Below, one piece after another: positions 15,111 through 22,784 of a stretch of 64,000 bases of DNA; within the stretch, counting starts at the first letter, position 1, and each line of letters opens with the position of its first letter. The notes below the pieces were generated by a model. It worked only from the letters and a program-made list of their open reading frames with translations. It did not search any database and had not been told where the DNA came from. The DNA is from Candidatus Parcubacteria bacterium (lineage in GTDB: Bacteria > Patescibacteria > ABY1 > BM507 > UBA12075): assembly GCA_002869165.1 (NCBI GenBank), contig PKTK01000012.1, positions 28,748 through 92,747 on the forward strand, written 5' to 3'. The position numbers and the translations under genes are program-made.

Positions 15111-16124
15111 TTAGGTTACATTCTTTTTTCTGTGCTTATTAACCTTTCTTGCATTTCTTTTCCTTTTGCATTCTGGTCTAATTTTTTCCGAACAAACTTC
15201 ACCTGAATACCTTCTTCCATCTGGATTAAATAAAGGTAAAATTCTATTACATTCTGCACATCTTCGGACTTCATTTTCAGAAAGATAAAGTAATTCATAA
15301 TATAAAAGCGATTTATAGTCATTAAATACTATTACACAATCCTCTCTTTCGTCAAAGGTGCATCTTTTAGTAAAGTTTTCAATGTTTTTTTTATTTATTT
15401 TTTTAGTTTTTAGTGCATTATTATTCAGAACTCCATCACACATCTCTACTAATTCCCATATTGCCTTGTTGCAATTAAAAATTTTCTTATACTTTAAATC
15501 TTGTCTTAAAAATTCAACATCCTCTTCTGTTATTTGGTTTAAATATATTTTTTCTTCATATTTTTTTATTATTTTGTATATTTTATTTGCCTCATCTTGT
15601 GTAATTCCAAAAATATCTAAATTATCTTTTTTTTCAAAAACATCAGTAAAGCTATACATTCTCCATTCCAGCAAGCCACCATAATCTACATACTCCACAT
15701 TTATAGCAGGCATTGTCTTGTATGTAATATCATCTTTCATATTGCTAAAATATTGTTTAATAGAGTCGCTACCCTTGGGCATTAAAGACCCTTTTAAGTA
15801 TACTTGATTTCCAGCATTGTGATATTCCACAGAAACTAAAAAAACCAAGGAAAATTGCTTGTCATAAGGAGGTGATAGTTCGTAATTAAAAATATCACAA
15901 GAAACAGTAATATCACAAACTTCATTTACTATCCTTTCAAGCTCGCCCTCATTTTTAAGGTATAATTCTACCAAGGAATTATCTTCCTTTTCTATATCTA
16001 AATCTTCTAATTTTAATTCGCTTGCTTGCCATCTCGGTATTATAGCAATACATTTATGTTCAACATAACCCAAATTTTCATTAATAACATCTCTTGCCCT
16101 TTTTGTTGTATACTTTTTAGCCAT
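15111..16124 (-). CDS. Element protein with C-terminal CGNR-like Zn finger
   Basis: A 337-residue protein. A long N-terminal region without a recognised family is followed by a C-terminal Zn-binding module: RRCAECNRILPLF, then RRYSGEVCSEKIRPECK and a basic tail RKRNARKVNKHRKK. The C-x2-C ... C-S-x6-C ... basic pattern is that of CGNR-type zinc fingers, found in putative transcription regulators. An 80-bp structured region lies upstream (16152-16232). A regulator or DNA-binding role is plausible but not shown. Confidence 0.65.
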   Translation of the reverse strand: MAKKYTTKRARDVINENLGYVEHKCIAIIPRWQASELKLEDLDIEKEDNSLVELYLKNEGELERIVNEVCDITVSCDIFNYELSPPYDKQFSLVFLVSVEYHNAGNQVYLKGSLMPKGSDSIKQYFSNMKDDITYKTMPAINVEYVDYGGLLEWRMYSFTDVFEKKDNLDIFGITQDEANKIYKIIKKYEEKIYLNQITEEDVEFLRQDLKYKKIFNCNKAIWELVEMCDGVLNNNALKTKKINKKNIENFTKRCTFDEREDCVIVFNDYKSLLYYELLYLSENEVRRCAECNRILPLFNPDGRRYSGEVCSEKIRPECKRKRNARKVNKHRKKNVT

Positions 16125-16151
16125 TTTAAAAATTAAAAAACTATGTCATTA

Positions 16152-16232
16152 TAGCCGAGAAGCTATTCAGAGACGCAGAAAGGTTTAACTCCTCTGGACA
16201 AGAAGAGTAATCTCTAAATTAAATCTCGGCTA
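16152..16232 (-). ncRNA. Candidate structured RNA or 5' leader
   Basis: Three nested stems: TAGCCGAGA/TCTCGGCTA (16152-16160 with 16224-16232), TCAGAGA/TCTCTAA around 16167 and 16211, and ACTCCTC/GAAGAGT (16188-16194 with 16202-16208; loop TGGACAA). On the minus strand it would sit 28 nt before the start of the CGNR-like gene. No Rfam family recognised by eye. It may be a cis-regulator, a small RNA, or an origin structure of the element. Confidence 0.5.
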
Positions 16233-16330
16233 CAAGGACAGAGCCATAATTTATTTCCTTTCTGCTTTGTTAATGTTTAAATGAAGTGTCCAGTTTCACT
16301 ATTATTAATATATCAATTATATTATTATAG

Positions 16331-17194
16331 TCAATTATTTTTAATTGTATTTTTAATAATAAATTCTAAATACTCTTTGTTATTGCCAAAAACTGTTTTT
16401 GCACTTCTAACTGTTCTTTTGATTATATTATCAAACTGCCTTTCGGTTATATCAATATATTTTATATCGTTATTGGTAAGTAGGTCCCAGTTTGCATACA
16501 AAACAATATTAGAAGTTAAAGGCAAAGTAAACTCTATGTCTTTATGTCCAAACCCAGCTCTTGCACCAATTGCGTTAGGTCCAAATTTTTTTTCTCTTTC
16601 AGGGCTACATATATGTGCTGGATTATCAGAGGATATAAAATTTTTATCCTTTGGTGCTGTTAATAGCTTCCAGTGCATATTATATAAATAATTTGCAACA
16701 TACAAAGAAGTGTTCATTGAACTATTTGCGAAGTGCGAATTAAAATTTTCTAAACCTTCTTTAATTTCGTCTATGCTAACACCCTTACCAGAAGAGGCTG
16801 GAGGCAAATAACTATCACTGTTATTTACAGAAAAATTTTTTGAGCTTTCTGCAATATCATTCAAAAATCCCCTAAACTGCTCTCTATTTAATCTAATTCT
16901 GTTAAAAATTGTTGATGTATAAATGGATAGCCATAATTTATCGGTGGTGTTAATTGGTTCTTTATTATTTATTTTATTTTTAATAATTTTTGAATATTCA
17001 CTTTCTAATTCCGACAAACTCTCCTCAATATCAAGAGAGCCATTAACAGTATTATAATGACCTTCTTTAAATTTATTTAGCGGGTTAGTTTTATAAATCC
17101 TGTCGTCCTCTTCTAAAACCCAAATTTTACCATCTTTATCGGCAAAATTTTTCTGGTAAGTTACACTAATGTAATGGTGATAGACTTTTTTCAT
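16331..17194 (-). CDS. DUF4238 domain protein
   Basis: A 287-residue protein with the DUF4238 signature: HHYISVTYQKNFADKDGKIWV near the N-terminus, then DDRIYKTNPLNKFKEGHYN, and a C-terminal FISSDNPAHI followed by an ITERQFDNIIKR helix. The family has no established activity; members are scattered in accessory regions of bacteria, often near mobile elements and defence genes. A defence role here would be speculation. It is cargo of the integrated element and monocistronic. Confidence 0.75.
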   Translation of the reverse strand: MKKVYHHYISVTYQKNFADKDGKIWVLEEDDRIYKTNPLNKFKEGHYNTVNGSLDIEESLSELESEYSKIIKNKINNKEPINTTDKLWLSIYTSTIFNRIRLNREQFRGFLNDIAESSKNFSVNNSDSYLPPASSGKGVSIDEIKEGLENFNSHFANSSMNTSLYVANYLYNMHWKLLTAPKDKNFISSDNPAHICSPEREKKFGPNAIGARAGFGHKDIEFTLPLTSNIVLYANWDLLTNNDIKYIDITERQFDNIIKRTVRSAKTVFGNNKEYLEFIIKNTIKNN

Positions 17195-17252
17195 AATTTT
17201 AGATTATTATATGTAGTTACTATATTATTTTTTATATAATTAAACAAGAAAA

Positions 17253-17286
17253 AACCTGCGAAAGCGTTGTTTTGCTATCGCAGGTT
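17253..17286 (-). terminator. Terminator after trpF (repeated at 18655)
   Basis: AACCTGCGA ... TCGCAGGTT stem; on the minus strand a T-rich run follows. A near-identical hairpin with the same loop (AAAGCGTTGTTTTGCT) lies at 18655-18689, so the two bracket the trpF cassette. Confidence 0.8.
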
Positions 17287-17309
17287 GTGTTGTATAAAGT
17301 TTCAAGTTT

Positions 17310-17963
17310 TTAACTTATGATATTTTTTGCATTATGTATAAATGCTTTTAATTTTTCATTGCTTTTAAATCCGCTTTCTCCTTTCGTGCCAGAGTTGGCA
17401 TCAACACCGAAAGGTTTTACTGCCTGGATTGCCTCATTAACATTTTCAGGATTAAGTCCTCCTGCTAAAAAGACAGGCTTTCTGTATTTTTCTACTATCT
17501 CACGACTTAAATCCCAATCGTGTGTTATTCCGGTTCCTCCAACTTGGTCAGTTTCAAGGTTCACGGTATCCAACAATATTGCATCTACGGCATTTAAATA
17601 TCCATAACCATTAGCAATAGATTTTTCATTTACCACGTGCAGGGATTTAATCAGTTTTATATATGGTATTTTCTCCCTGATAATTTGGGCGTCATCTGGC
17701 GTGCTGTCACCGTGCAACTGAATAGTTGTTACTCCGATGAATTGAGCAAGCGAAACAATTTCTTCATTATCAACAAGATGGGTTACAAATACGGATGAAC
17801 AAAATGGAGGCAAATGACTCACTATTTTTTTAGCAAATTCTTTATCAATAAAATCAGTTGATGAATGTTTTTGCCCAACCAGCAAACCGATTGCATCAGC
17901 ACCATAGAATACTGCCATCAATGCATCCTCTGTGCTTTTTATACCGCATACTTTAACTCTCAT
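17310..17963 (-). CDS. trpF: Phosphoribosylanthranilate isomerase
   Basis: TrpF-type (beta/alpha)8 barrel that converts phosphoribosylanthranilate to CdRP in tryptophan synthesis. The start is ATG 17961-17963, with AAAAGGAG 6 bp upstream; the longer frame is artificial. Seen: general base Cys in VKVCGIKSTEDA, general acid Asp in AILLDTVN, phosphate-binding GGTGITHDW and FLAGGLNPENV, C-terminal GVDANSGTKGESGFKS. All key residues are present, so it should be active. The other trp genes are absent from the window; the gene is cargo of an integrative element. It overlaps the upstream gene by 11 bp (coupled). Its substrate in this cell is unclear. Confidence 0.93.
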   Translation of the reverse strand: MRVKVCGIKSTEDALMAVFYGADAIGLLVGQKHSSTDFIDKEFAKKIVSHLPPFCSSVFVTHLVDNEEIVSLAQFIGVTTIQLHGDSTPDDAQIIREKIPYIKLIKSLHVVNEKSIANGYGYLNAVDAILLDTVNLETDQVGGTGITHDWDLSREIVEKYRKPVFLAGGLNPENVNEAIQAVKPFGVDANSGTKGESGFKSNEKLKAFIHNAKNIIS

Positions 17964-18546
17964 TTTTTTCTCCTTTTGTTCTATGTTTAAGAATAAGTTC
18001 AAGTAAAATTTCAGCATACCAGTCTGCGACTTCAACCATTGCATCGGTTGCTTCCTTGTCATTGGAATAAAGTCTCTTGCCAAAGTTATCAATTTTTCTT
18101 TCGCATTTTGAAAAAAGAATACTAACAAGAGAGGAATGGTGGTTGCATAGACAAAATTCAATATATGCAATCATTGCTCTTTTGAGAAATTCTGGAGACT
18201 CTGCATTAATACAGTCAATAAAATGTTCTGCTATTGCGTTAGCCACTTCTTTGTCATCGCCAGCTTCTGTGAAATGGGCATAAGGCAACAAAAAAAGCAT
18301 TTCAGTTTCTTTGTTGAAATCAATCACTTCCTCAAGATAGCCCTTAACTTCAACTATTGCCTTTTTCGCTAAATCACTCAAAATGCCTGGATAATGCTCT
18401 TTATCTAAATACACAGCAAGAGCTTCAACACCATCACCTCCGTTATTAAAAACAGATGCTTCCATAATCATCTTTTTGTTCAATCCAATAATATATGGTA
18501 TTTCGTGCCATTTGATTGCTCCAACTCCACCGCCTATTGTAAGCAT
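17953..18546 (-). CDS. Hypothetical protein coupled to trpF
   Basis: A 197-residue soluble, mostly helical acidic protein (EALAVYLDKEHYPGILSDLA, ATDAMVEVADWYAEILLELI). No family recognised; it is not TrpC, TrpD or TrpB-like. A strong GGAGG ribosome-binding site is 7 bp before the ATG. Its stop overlaps the trpF start, so the two form one unit bracketed by twin terminators at 17253 and 18655. Codon choice and GC look richer than in the flanking genes (visual impression), suggesting a different source. Confidence 0.65.
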   Translation of the reverse strand: MLTIGGGVGAIKWHEIPYIIGLNKKMIMEASVFNNGGDGVEALAVYLDKEHYPGILSDLAKKAIVEVKGYLEEVIDFNKETEMLFLLPYAHFTEAGDDKEVANAIAEHFIDCINAESPEFLKRAMIAYIEFCLCNHHSSLVSILFSKCERKIDNFGKRLYSNDKEATDAMVEVADWYAEILLELILKHRTKGEKNES

Positions 18547-18654
18547 AATTTCCTCCTCCAGTTTGAATATTTTGTATTACAAATTATTATCAAGGTTCAA
18601 ATATGATTATATATGTTTATCATATTTTATATAAAAAATCAAGAATAAAAGAAA

Positions 18655-18689
18655 AACCTGCTAAAGCGTTGTTTTGCTCTTCGCAGGTT
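18655..18689 (-). terminator. Terminator upstream of the trpF unit
   Basis: AACCTGC ... GCAGGTT stem with nearly the same loop as the terminator at 17253. It ends the 18712-19779 gene group. Confidence 0.75.
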
Positions 18690-18711
18690 GTGTTGTTTGT
18701 GGGTTTATTGG

Positions 18712-18942
18712 TTAAAGCCACCAAAAGGTTTTGTTGTTTTTGGCTAACCCTTTTCCAATTTGCTCACGGACATCTGCAAATGAATGAAGGGCGAAAAGAT
18801 TGAAAGTTTTTCCATCTCTTTCTATGCTACGACCGGTGTCACTCACTTCCATAGCGTCAAAATCAATCATTAGCATTCCGCCGTCTTTTACAGACATTAT
18901 CCGTAGTTCGTCAAAATTTGCGTCTACTGCTATTACAGCCAT
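18712..18942 (-). CDS. Small hypothetical cargo protein, 76 residues
   Basis: A soluble protein (MAVIAVDANFDELRIMSV, SFADVREQIGKGLAKNN). A strong AAGGAGGG site lies 6 bp before the ATG. It is the last of three genes (19471-19779, 18955-19458, 18712-18942) with 12-bp gaps. No family recognised. Confidence 0.6.
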   Translation of the reverse strand: MAVIAVDANFDELRIMSVKDGGMLMIDFDAMEVSDTGRSIERDGKTFNLFALHSFADVREQIGKGLAKNNKTFWWL

Positions 18943-18954
18943 TGAAGCCCTCCT

Positions 18955-19458
18955 TTATTCATCGTAAAGATAATTAGCCAACACGGCGAATATCTCGTTG
19001 TTGTTTCTTTTGGCGATGTCTTCTGCGTTTATAAGGGACAACAAATCCAGTTCAATGGCGACAGCCATCATCACGGCTTCATCGGCTTGTTCAGGCAGTC
19101 CAGAAAAGGAAAGGATGTAGTTGTCGGCAACGATAGCTCCGCCCCATTTCCCGTTATCAGGGTCACGGCTTTCATAGCTGGTCATATGACCAAGCTCAAA
19201 GTGTGTAGAAATAAGCCTTGCTCCTTTCTCTTCGGAGTTGTAGGAGTAAGCTGACCATTTTTCTTGCGGAACAGGTTTGCCGACAATACTTACAAACTCA
19301 AGTCTTTTAGCGCCAAGGCTGTAAATACTGACATAGCCTCCTTTTTTGAGGATGCCTTTACTTGTTGCAAGTTCTGGGTAATTTTTAACAAGAATGTTAA
19401 CAATCTCCCCGGTTTTTTCAATTACCTTTTCAACAACTTTTGCTGTAAATTCGTTCAC
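18955..19458 (-). CDS. Hypothetical cargo protein, 167 residues
   Basis: Starts with GTG at 19456-19458, behind GGAGGG 7 bp upstream. N-terminal helix (EFTAKVVEKVIEKTGEIVNI), then strands (GYVSIYSLGAKRLEFVSIVG), and a C-terminal WGGAIVADNYILSFSGLPEQ followed by a helix with DEAVMMAVAIELDLL. The G-G-A-I ... S-G-L-P-E-x-x-D-E-A pattern is like that of the HbpS/GlcG (DUF336) fold, a weak resemblance noted by eye. It is in a unit with the 102- and 76-residue genes. Confidence 0.55.
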   Translation of the reverse strand: MNEFTAKVVEKVIEKTGEIVNILVKNYPELATSKGILKKGGYVSIYSLGAKRLEFVSIVGKPVPQEKWSAYSYNSEEKGARLISTHFELGHMTSYESRDPDNGKWGGAIVADNYILSFSGLPEQADEAVMMAVAIELDLLSLINAEDIAKRNNNEIFAVLANYLYDE

Positions 19459-19470
19459 GCTTCCCTCCTG

Positions 19471-19779
19471 TTATTTAGATTTTTCGGTTTTCATTTCACC
19501 AGCCGAGAAAAACCCCTCAACCGCCATTGTTTCAGTGTCAATATCAATATTGGCTTCTTTGAGCTTTTCCTTGATTTCATTGCGTGTTTTTTCTTCGGTG
19601 GAACAGATGCGGATGTAAGGTGCTGATTTGACACTGCTATCAAAAGTCCACACAGTAGATGGGACAAATGTAACAATTGCGTCTTTCTGCAACCCCATAT
19701 CGTGCATTACCAGTCCGATAATTGAAGTAAGGTTGCTTGCCTTATTTTCATCCATTCCAAAAATCATAATGTTTGGCAT
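19471..19779 (-). CDS. Small cargo protein, possibly tautomerase-like
   Basis: A 102-residue protein that begins Met-Pro (MPNIMIFGMDE) and has a strand-helix-strand-helix pattern (NLTSIIGLVMHDMGL, AIVTFVPSTVW, APYIRICSTEE, NEIKEKLKEANIDI). The MP- start and pattern recall the tautomerase superfamily, where Pro1 is catalytic, but the match is weak. It is the first gene of a three-gene unit; the ribosome-binding sequence GGAG is about 7 bp upstream. Confidence 0.5.
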   Translation of the reverse strand: MPNIMIFGMDENKASNLTSIIGLVMHDMGLQKDAIVTFVPSTVWTFDSSVKSAPYIRICSTEEKTRNEIKEKLKEANIDIDTETMAVEGFFSAGEMKTEKSK

Positions 19780-19832
19780 TTTCTTTCTCCTAATAAGTCT
19801 GTGTTTAAATAATGATAAATAATAAATAATAA

Positions 19833-20087
19833 TTACAAAATAGATTTTTTTATTTCAATTTTTGGATTTGACAAGGTGATTACCATTTCAAATTCTAATG
19901 TTTTTAACATTTTAATCAAGGTTTCAAAAGATAAATTTTTTTTACCACCTTCAACAAGTGCAATATAATTTGAGGTTAGCTCCATTTTATCAGCCAGTGT
20001 TTTTTGAGATATGCCGTTGTTTATTCTTGCAGTCTTTAATAAGATGCCCATATCTTTCATTGCTTGTATCTTTATTTTTTCTATCAT
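19833..20087 (-). CDS. XRE-family regulator
   Basis: An 84-residue HTH_3 protein: LLKTARINNGISQKTLADKM is the first half and TSNYIALVEGGKKNLSF the recognition part, followed by a short tail (EFEMVITLSNPKIEI). It is of the HigA/HipB antitoxin or phage-repressor size. It is the outermost gene at the right end of the integrated element and preceded by a non-coding region, so it may control the element or its cargo. No toxin partner is recognised next to it. Confidence 0.8.
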   Translation of the reverse strand: MIEKIKIQAMKDMGILLKTARINNGISQKTLADKMELTSNYIALVEGGKKNLSFETLIKMLKTLEFEMVITLSNPKIEIKKSIL

Positions 20088-20383
20088 TTAACTCTCCTTT
20101 TTCGCTTTATATAATTGTAAAATGAACAAAAATTAATATTACAGTATATCACGAAAACTACAAAAAGTCAACTATTTTAGCTGACTCTGAAATTTAATCC
20201 CTAATGTCACTTCCTCTATGTTGCATTGAGCATTTCACTGCCCAAATACTGTCCACGAAGTGGTAATTAATGATTAAATGTGAATAGTAGTGACGACTTC
20301 TGCAAATCGGTTTTTTCTTTAAGTTAAAGCAAATTATTGAATTTTGTTTAACCTTGCAGAAATACTCAATTTGCCTCTTTTAC
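20088..20383. other. Right-end region of the element, no gene
   Basis: About 300 bp between the XRE gene and attR. AT-rich and without coding potential. Short inverted pieces such as CACTTC/GAAGTG (20207 and 20259) could be integrase or excisionase binding sites; not established. Confidence 0.4.
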
Positions 20384-20406
20384 AGTTCAACTCTCGCCAT
20401 CTCCAC
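20384..20406. other. attR of the tmRNA-integrated element
   Basis: Exact 23-bp copy of the tmRNA 3' end (AGTTCAACTC to CTCCAC). After the core, this copy continues CACCA, so it keeps the encoded CCA that the tmRNA gene itself has lost. It is therefore the original chromosomal tmRNA end. Confidence 0.92.
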
Positions 20407-20407
20407 C

Positions 20408-20443
20408 ATAATAAAACAGTCATTTGAAATGGCTGTTTTATTA
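20408..20443 (+). terminator. Original tmRNA terminator (displaced)
   Basis: AATAAAACAG(T)CATTT / AAATGGCTGTTTTATT directly after the attR tail, with a T-rich right arm. Confidence 0.8.
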
Positions 20444-20559
20444 TGGTGTAAATGGTGGGTATGTTTAAATTGCTATGATTATACGCATTATTATCACAAA
20501 AAAAACAAATAGCAGGTAGACGGTACAAAACAGAAAAATTAAAAATATTTTGAGGGGGT

Positions 20560-20595
20560 GAGGCTTCTGCCTCTCTACTCTCACCATCTCCACCA
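20560..20595 (+). repeat. Second, diverged copy of the tmRNA tail with 14-nt hairpin
   Basis: Hairpin GAGGC-TTCT-GCCTC (20560-20573) directly followed by TCTACTCTCACCATCTCCAC and CA (20574-20595), which match the tmRNA end TCAACTCTCGCCATCTCCAC-CA at 20 of 22 positions. The offset from the attR copy is 187 bp. Preceded by TTGAGGGGGT, as is the tRNA-Leu copy. Confidence 0.85.
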
Positions 20596-20597
20596 AC

Positions 20598-20630
20598 ATA
20601 AAACAACCACACAAAGTGGTTGTTTTATTT
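20598..20630 (+). terminator. Terminator behind the second tmRNA tail
   Basis: AACAACCAC-ACAAA-GTGGTTGTT then TTATTTT. Confidence 0.85.
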
Positions 20631-20666
20631 TATAAGACTATTGAAAATAAAGTTACTATAAATTAT

Positions 20667-21035
20667 TTAATAATTTAATGCTTTTATAAAATTAAAAATA
20701 ATAGAAAAAATAAACCAAAAAATAAATGCAATAAAAACAATAAAACGGACTTTTCTATATACTGATCTATACGCTAAACCAAGTTTTTTCAAAATGTTAA
20801 TTATTTTAATTCGTTGTTCCATGGAAAGAAGCCCCACATATAATGAATAGCCAATACCTACAAAAATCATTGGACCAAAAATAAAATACAGCCAAGCTGG
20901 GTTATTTATAAATATACTTAACAAATCAGAAAAATCAAAATCTTTATCTAGGAAGATAAATATTGGTATTATAAGAATTAAACCAATCAAAGCTATTATA
21001 AGATCTCTTTTGTTCAATTTACGATCTTGATCCAT
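20667..21035 (-). CDS. Hypothetical membrane protein, 122 residues
   Basis: Three predicted membrane helices (about 11-29 IIALIGLILIIPIFIFL, 44-66 AWLYFIFGPMIFVGIGYSLYV, 96-118) and basic loops (QDRKLNKRD, RSVYRKVR). No family recognised; it lies just outside the integrated element. Confidence 0.6.
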   Translation of the reverse strand: MDQDRKLNKRDLIIALIGLILIIPIFIFLDKDFDFSDLLSIFINNPAWLYFIFGPMIFVGIGYSLYVGLLSMEQRIKIINILKKLGLAYRSVYRKVRFIVFIAFIFWFIFSIIFNFIKALNY

Positions 21036-21182
21036 TTTTTATTATTATTTCAAATTATACCATTAAATTAGCAATTAGAAAATATAAAAAAGACATTTAA
21101 GAAGTCGAACAATTATCCATAAAGCAGTGACTACCAATTAGTAAAGACTTAAACAATTAATATAATATGTATTATAAATAAA

Positions 21183-21209
21183 AAACGCCCAAATTATATT
21201 AGGGCGTTT
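21183..21209 (-). terminator. Intrinsic terminator of the HbpS/GlcG-like gene
   Basis: AAACGCCC / GGGCGTTT with an 11-nt loop and a T run on the minus strand. Confidence 0.85.
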
Positions 21210-21220
21210 GAATTTTTGAA

Positions 21221-21658
21221 TTAATTTTTCTGAGTACTGAAACCTGCTTGCACAACTGACCGAAAAGCAATATCATGAGCTCCTTCATTGTTTTCATCAT
21301 CCAGAGAAATACCGATTGCACCTATCAATGACTGACCATTATATATCGGTACTCCGCCACCTTCACAGATAAATCTCTCTGTCTGAATTCCCATAATCTC
21401 AGGTGTTGTTCCTCTTTCATCAAGTGCACGTTGACAGTACTTAGTACTTTCACCAGTCCACAATGATTGTCTGGCTTTCAAAAAAGCCTCGTTGGATAAA
21501 CCTGGGCTCATGTTTTCCATTATGCTTCTGGCAATCTCTACGCCACTCACATTAACAATTTTGATTGATGCATTTAACATTCTCTCCGTGGTCTCATTGT
21601 ATGCCAAATTAAGTATTTGCATAGCCTCTTTGGCAACTAGCGATTTAACTTGTCCCAT
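21221..21658 (-). CDS. HbpS/GlcG-family (DUF336) protein
   Basis: A 145-residue protein with the DUF336 pattern: an N-terminal helix (AKEAMQILNLAYNETTERML), KIVNVSGVEIARS, ALDERGTTPEIMG, and the hallmark EGGGVPIYNGQSLIGAIGIS. Family members bind haem or small ligands, or act as sensors or chaperones of cofactor enzymes; no specific role can be assigned here. It is monocistronic with a GGAG ribosome-binding site. Confidence 0.85.
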   Translation of the reverse strand: MGQVKSLVAKEAMQILNLAYNETTERMLNASIKIVNVSGVEIARSIMENMSPGLSNEAFLKARQSLWTGESTKYCQRALDERGTTPEIMGIQTERFICEGGGVPIYNGQSLIGAIGISLDDENNEGAHDIAFRSVVQAGFSTQKN

Positions 21659-21804
21659 TTAATTCTCCTTTTTTAAAGTAACGTTTAAAAAAATATCAAG
21701 TACATTATATTAATATTTTTATCTCAAAATGTCAAATTTATGTTGACATTTTTACTAAAGTATAATATTTTTATTAAAATTGATCTTTTAAAATGAGGTG
21801 AATA

Positions 21805-22143
21805 ATGTTTGCAAAAAACTCCGATAATATAAACCTAGTATTTCGTGAAATAAATGAATTTATTCTACTGATAAACAATACTCAAAAATGTTTATATATT
21901 ATCAAAGAGCATGAAACGCATATAGATATTTACAAAATATGTTATGTAAATAAAAGAGGTAAAGCAGAATTAATCAAAGAACAATTACTAGCAAATCATA
22001 ACTGGGAAATCGTGTCTAGAAAAGACCTAGAAGACAAAAAAGATATTGCTGATAAAATAGTGGCGATGTGTCTTGAAATAGTATCAATTTCTAACAAAAA
22101 TCTAAACAAATTGAATAATCAAATCGAAAACATTTTTTATTAA
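21805..22143 (+). CDS. Hypothetical protein, 112 residues
   Basis: A soluble, Lys/Asn-rich protein. A strand segment (NTQKCLYIIKEHETHIDIYKI) precedes helices (DIADKIVAMCLEIVSI, NKNLNKLNNQIENIFY). No family recognised. A TATAAT (21761-21766) and GAGGTG ribosome-binding site precede it. It is the first of two genes; the next starts 13 bp after its stop behind AAAAGGAG. Confidence 0.6.
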   Translation: MFAKNSDNINLVFREINEFILLINNTQKCLYIIKEHETHIDIYKICYVNKRGKAELIKEQLLANHNWEIVSRKDLEDKKDIADKIVAMCLEIVSISNKNLNKLNNQIENIFY

Positions 22144-22156
22144 AAAAGGAGAACTC

Positions 22157-22609
22157 ATGCATAATACAATTGATATTGAAGATTTAAAACCCTTCTATAA
22201 ACTTGATGATGGAAAAGTATTTTTAGCTTGTTTTATTCATAAGCCCCATCTAACTTTAATAATAAATGTTAAAGATGATATAAATGAAAATACCTACTTT
22301 CTAAAATTAAAAAAGAGTGACAAAATATGGTTGCTTCTAATAACGGCCGTAGCTGAAAAAGTTTGTGATGAAGACTTTCATCTTTATGAGCCCATTATTG
22401 ATTTTGACTGTGAAGTAGTAGGCCTGGACTATTCAACACCAAATTTAATTGACATTAATTTAAACTATAGGACACTTGAGCATCTAGCTATTAAAGGAAC
22501 AAAAAAGGCTCTAAGTAATAAAAATGTTGACTGTAAAGTGTTTAATGTTGGTAAAATTAGAGCTGAGATTAAGAAGGCTCTTATAGATAAATTTGCAGAT
22601 TTGATCTAA
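22157..22609 (+). CDS. Hypothetical protein, 150 residues
   Basis: A soluble protein with alternating strands and helices (KPHLTLIINVKDDINENTYF, KIWLLLITAVAEKVCDED, LEHLAIKGTKKALSNK). Strong AAAAAGGAG ribosome-binding site. It is in an operon with the 112-residue gene and ends at a strong terminator. No family recognised. Confidence 0.6.
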   Translation: MHNTIDIEDLKPFYKLDDGKVFLACFIHKPHLTLIINVKDDINENTYFLKLKKSDKIWLLLITAVAEKVCDEDFHLYEPIIDFDCEVVGLDYSTPNLIDINLNYRTLEHLAIKGTKKALSNKNVDCKVFNVGKIRAEIKKALIDKFADLI

Positions 22610-22616
22610 ACATCAA

Positions 22617-22645
22617 AAAACGGACCCACAAAGTCCGTTTTTTTA
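22617..22645 (+). terminator. Intrinsic terminator
   Basis: AAAACGGAC-CCACAAA-GTCCGTTTT followed by Ts. Confidence 0.9.
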
Positions 22646-22665
22646 TTTTTTCAAAGTTATCAACA

Positions 22666-22695
22666 TTGACTTGAATGGTAAAAATATGCTATAAT
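22666..22695 (+). promoter_or_regulatory. Promoter of the surface-protein / sensor-kinase operon
   Basis: TTGACT (22666-22671), an 18-bp spacer, perfect TATAAT (22690-22695). Confidence 0.75.
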
Positions 22696-22784
22696 AGTAA
22701 CATAAAGATCAAAAAATACTCTTTTTTGATATAAAAAAACAAAAATAAAATACTTTGCCAAAATTAGCAAAGAAAAATAAAAAT

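Larger units (their letters stand above)
11743..20406. mobile_element. Integrative element inserted in the 3' end of tmRNA
   Basis: An element of about 8.65 kb bounded by perfect 23-bp direct repeats. Directly inside attL come the integrase and an excisionase-like gene; then four genes of unknown function (two with Zn-binding motifs), a DUF4238 gene, an orphan trpF with companion, three further cargo genes and an XRE regulator at the right end. All genes point leftwards. No capsid, portal, relaxase or replication gene was recognised, so it may be a satellite, a genomic island, or an element mobilised by others. Inside attL it carries its own terminator (11775-11797) for the tmRNA. Confidence 0.88.

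Noticed and set aside
18712..19458. In-frame gaps between the 167- and 76-residue and the 102- and 167-residue genes as further nonsense codons
   Set aside because: The frames are in phase, but each downstream start has its own strong GGAGGG site within the 12-bp gap, so these are ordinary separate genes.
20334..20612. 92-codon minus-strand frame across attR and the second tmRNA tail
   Set aside because: It reads through the att core, terminators and non-coding DNA; composition is not protein-like and there is no ribosome-binding site.
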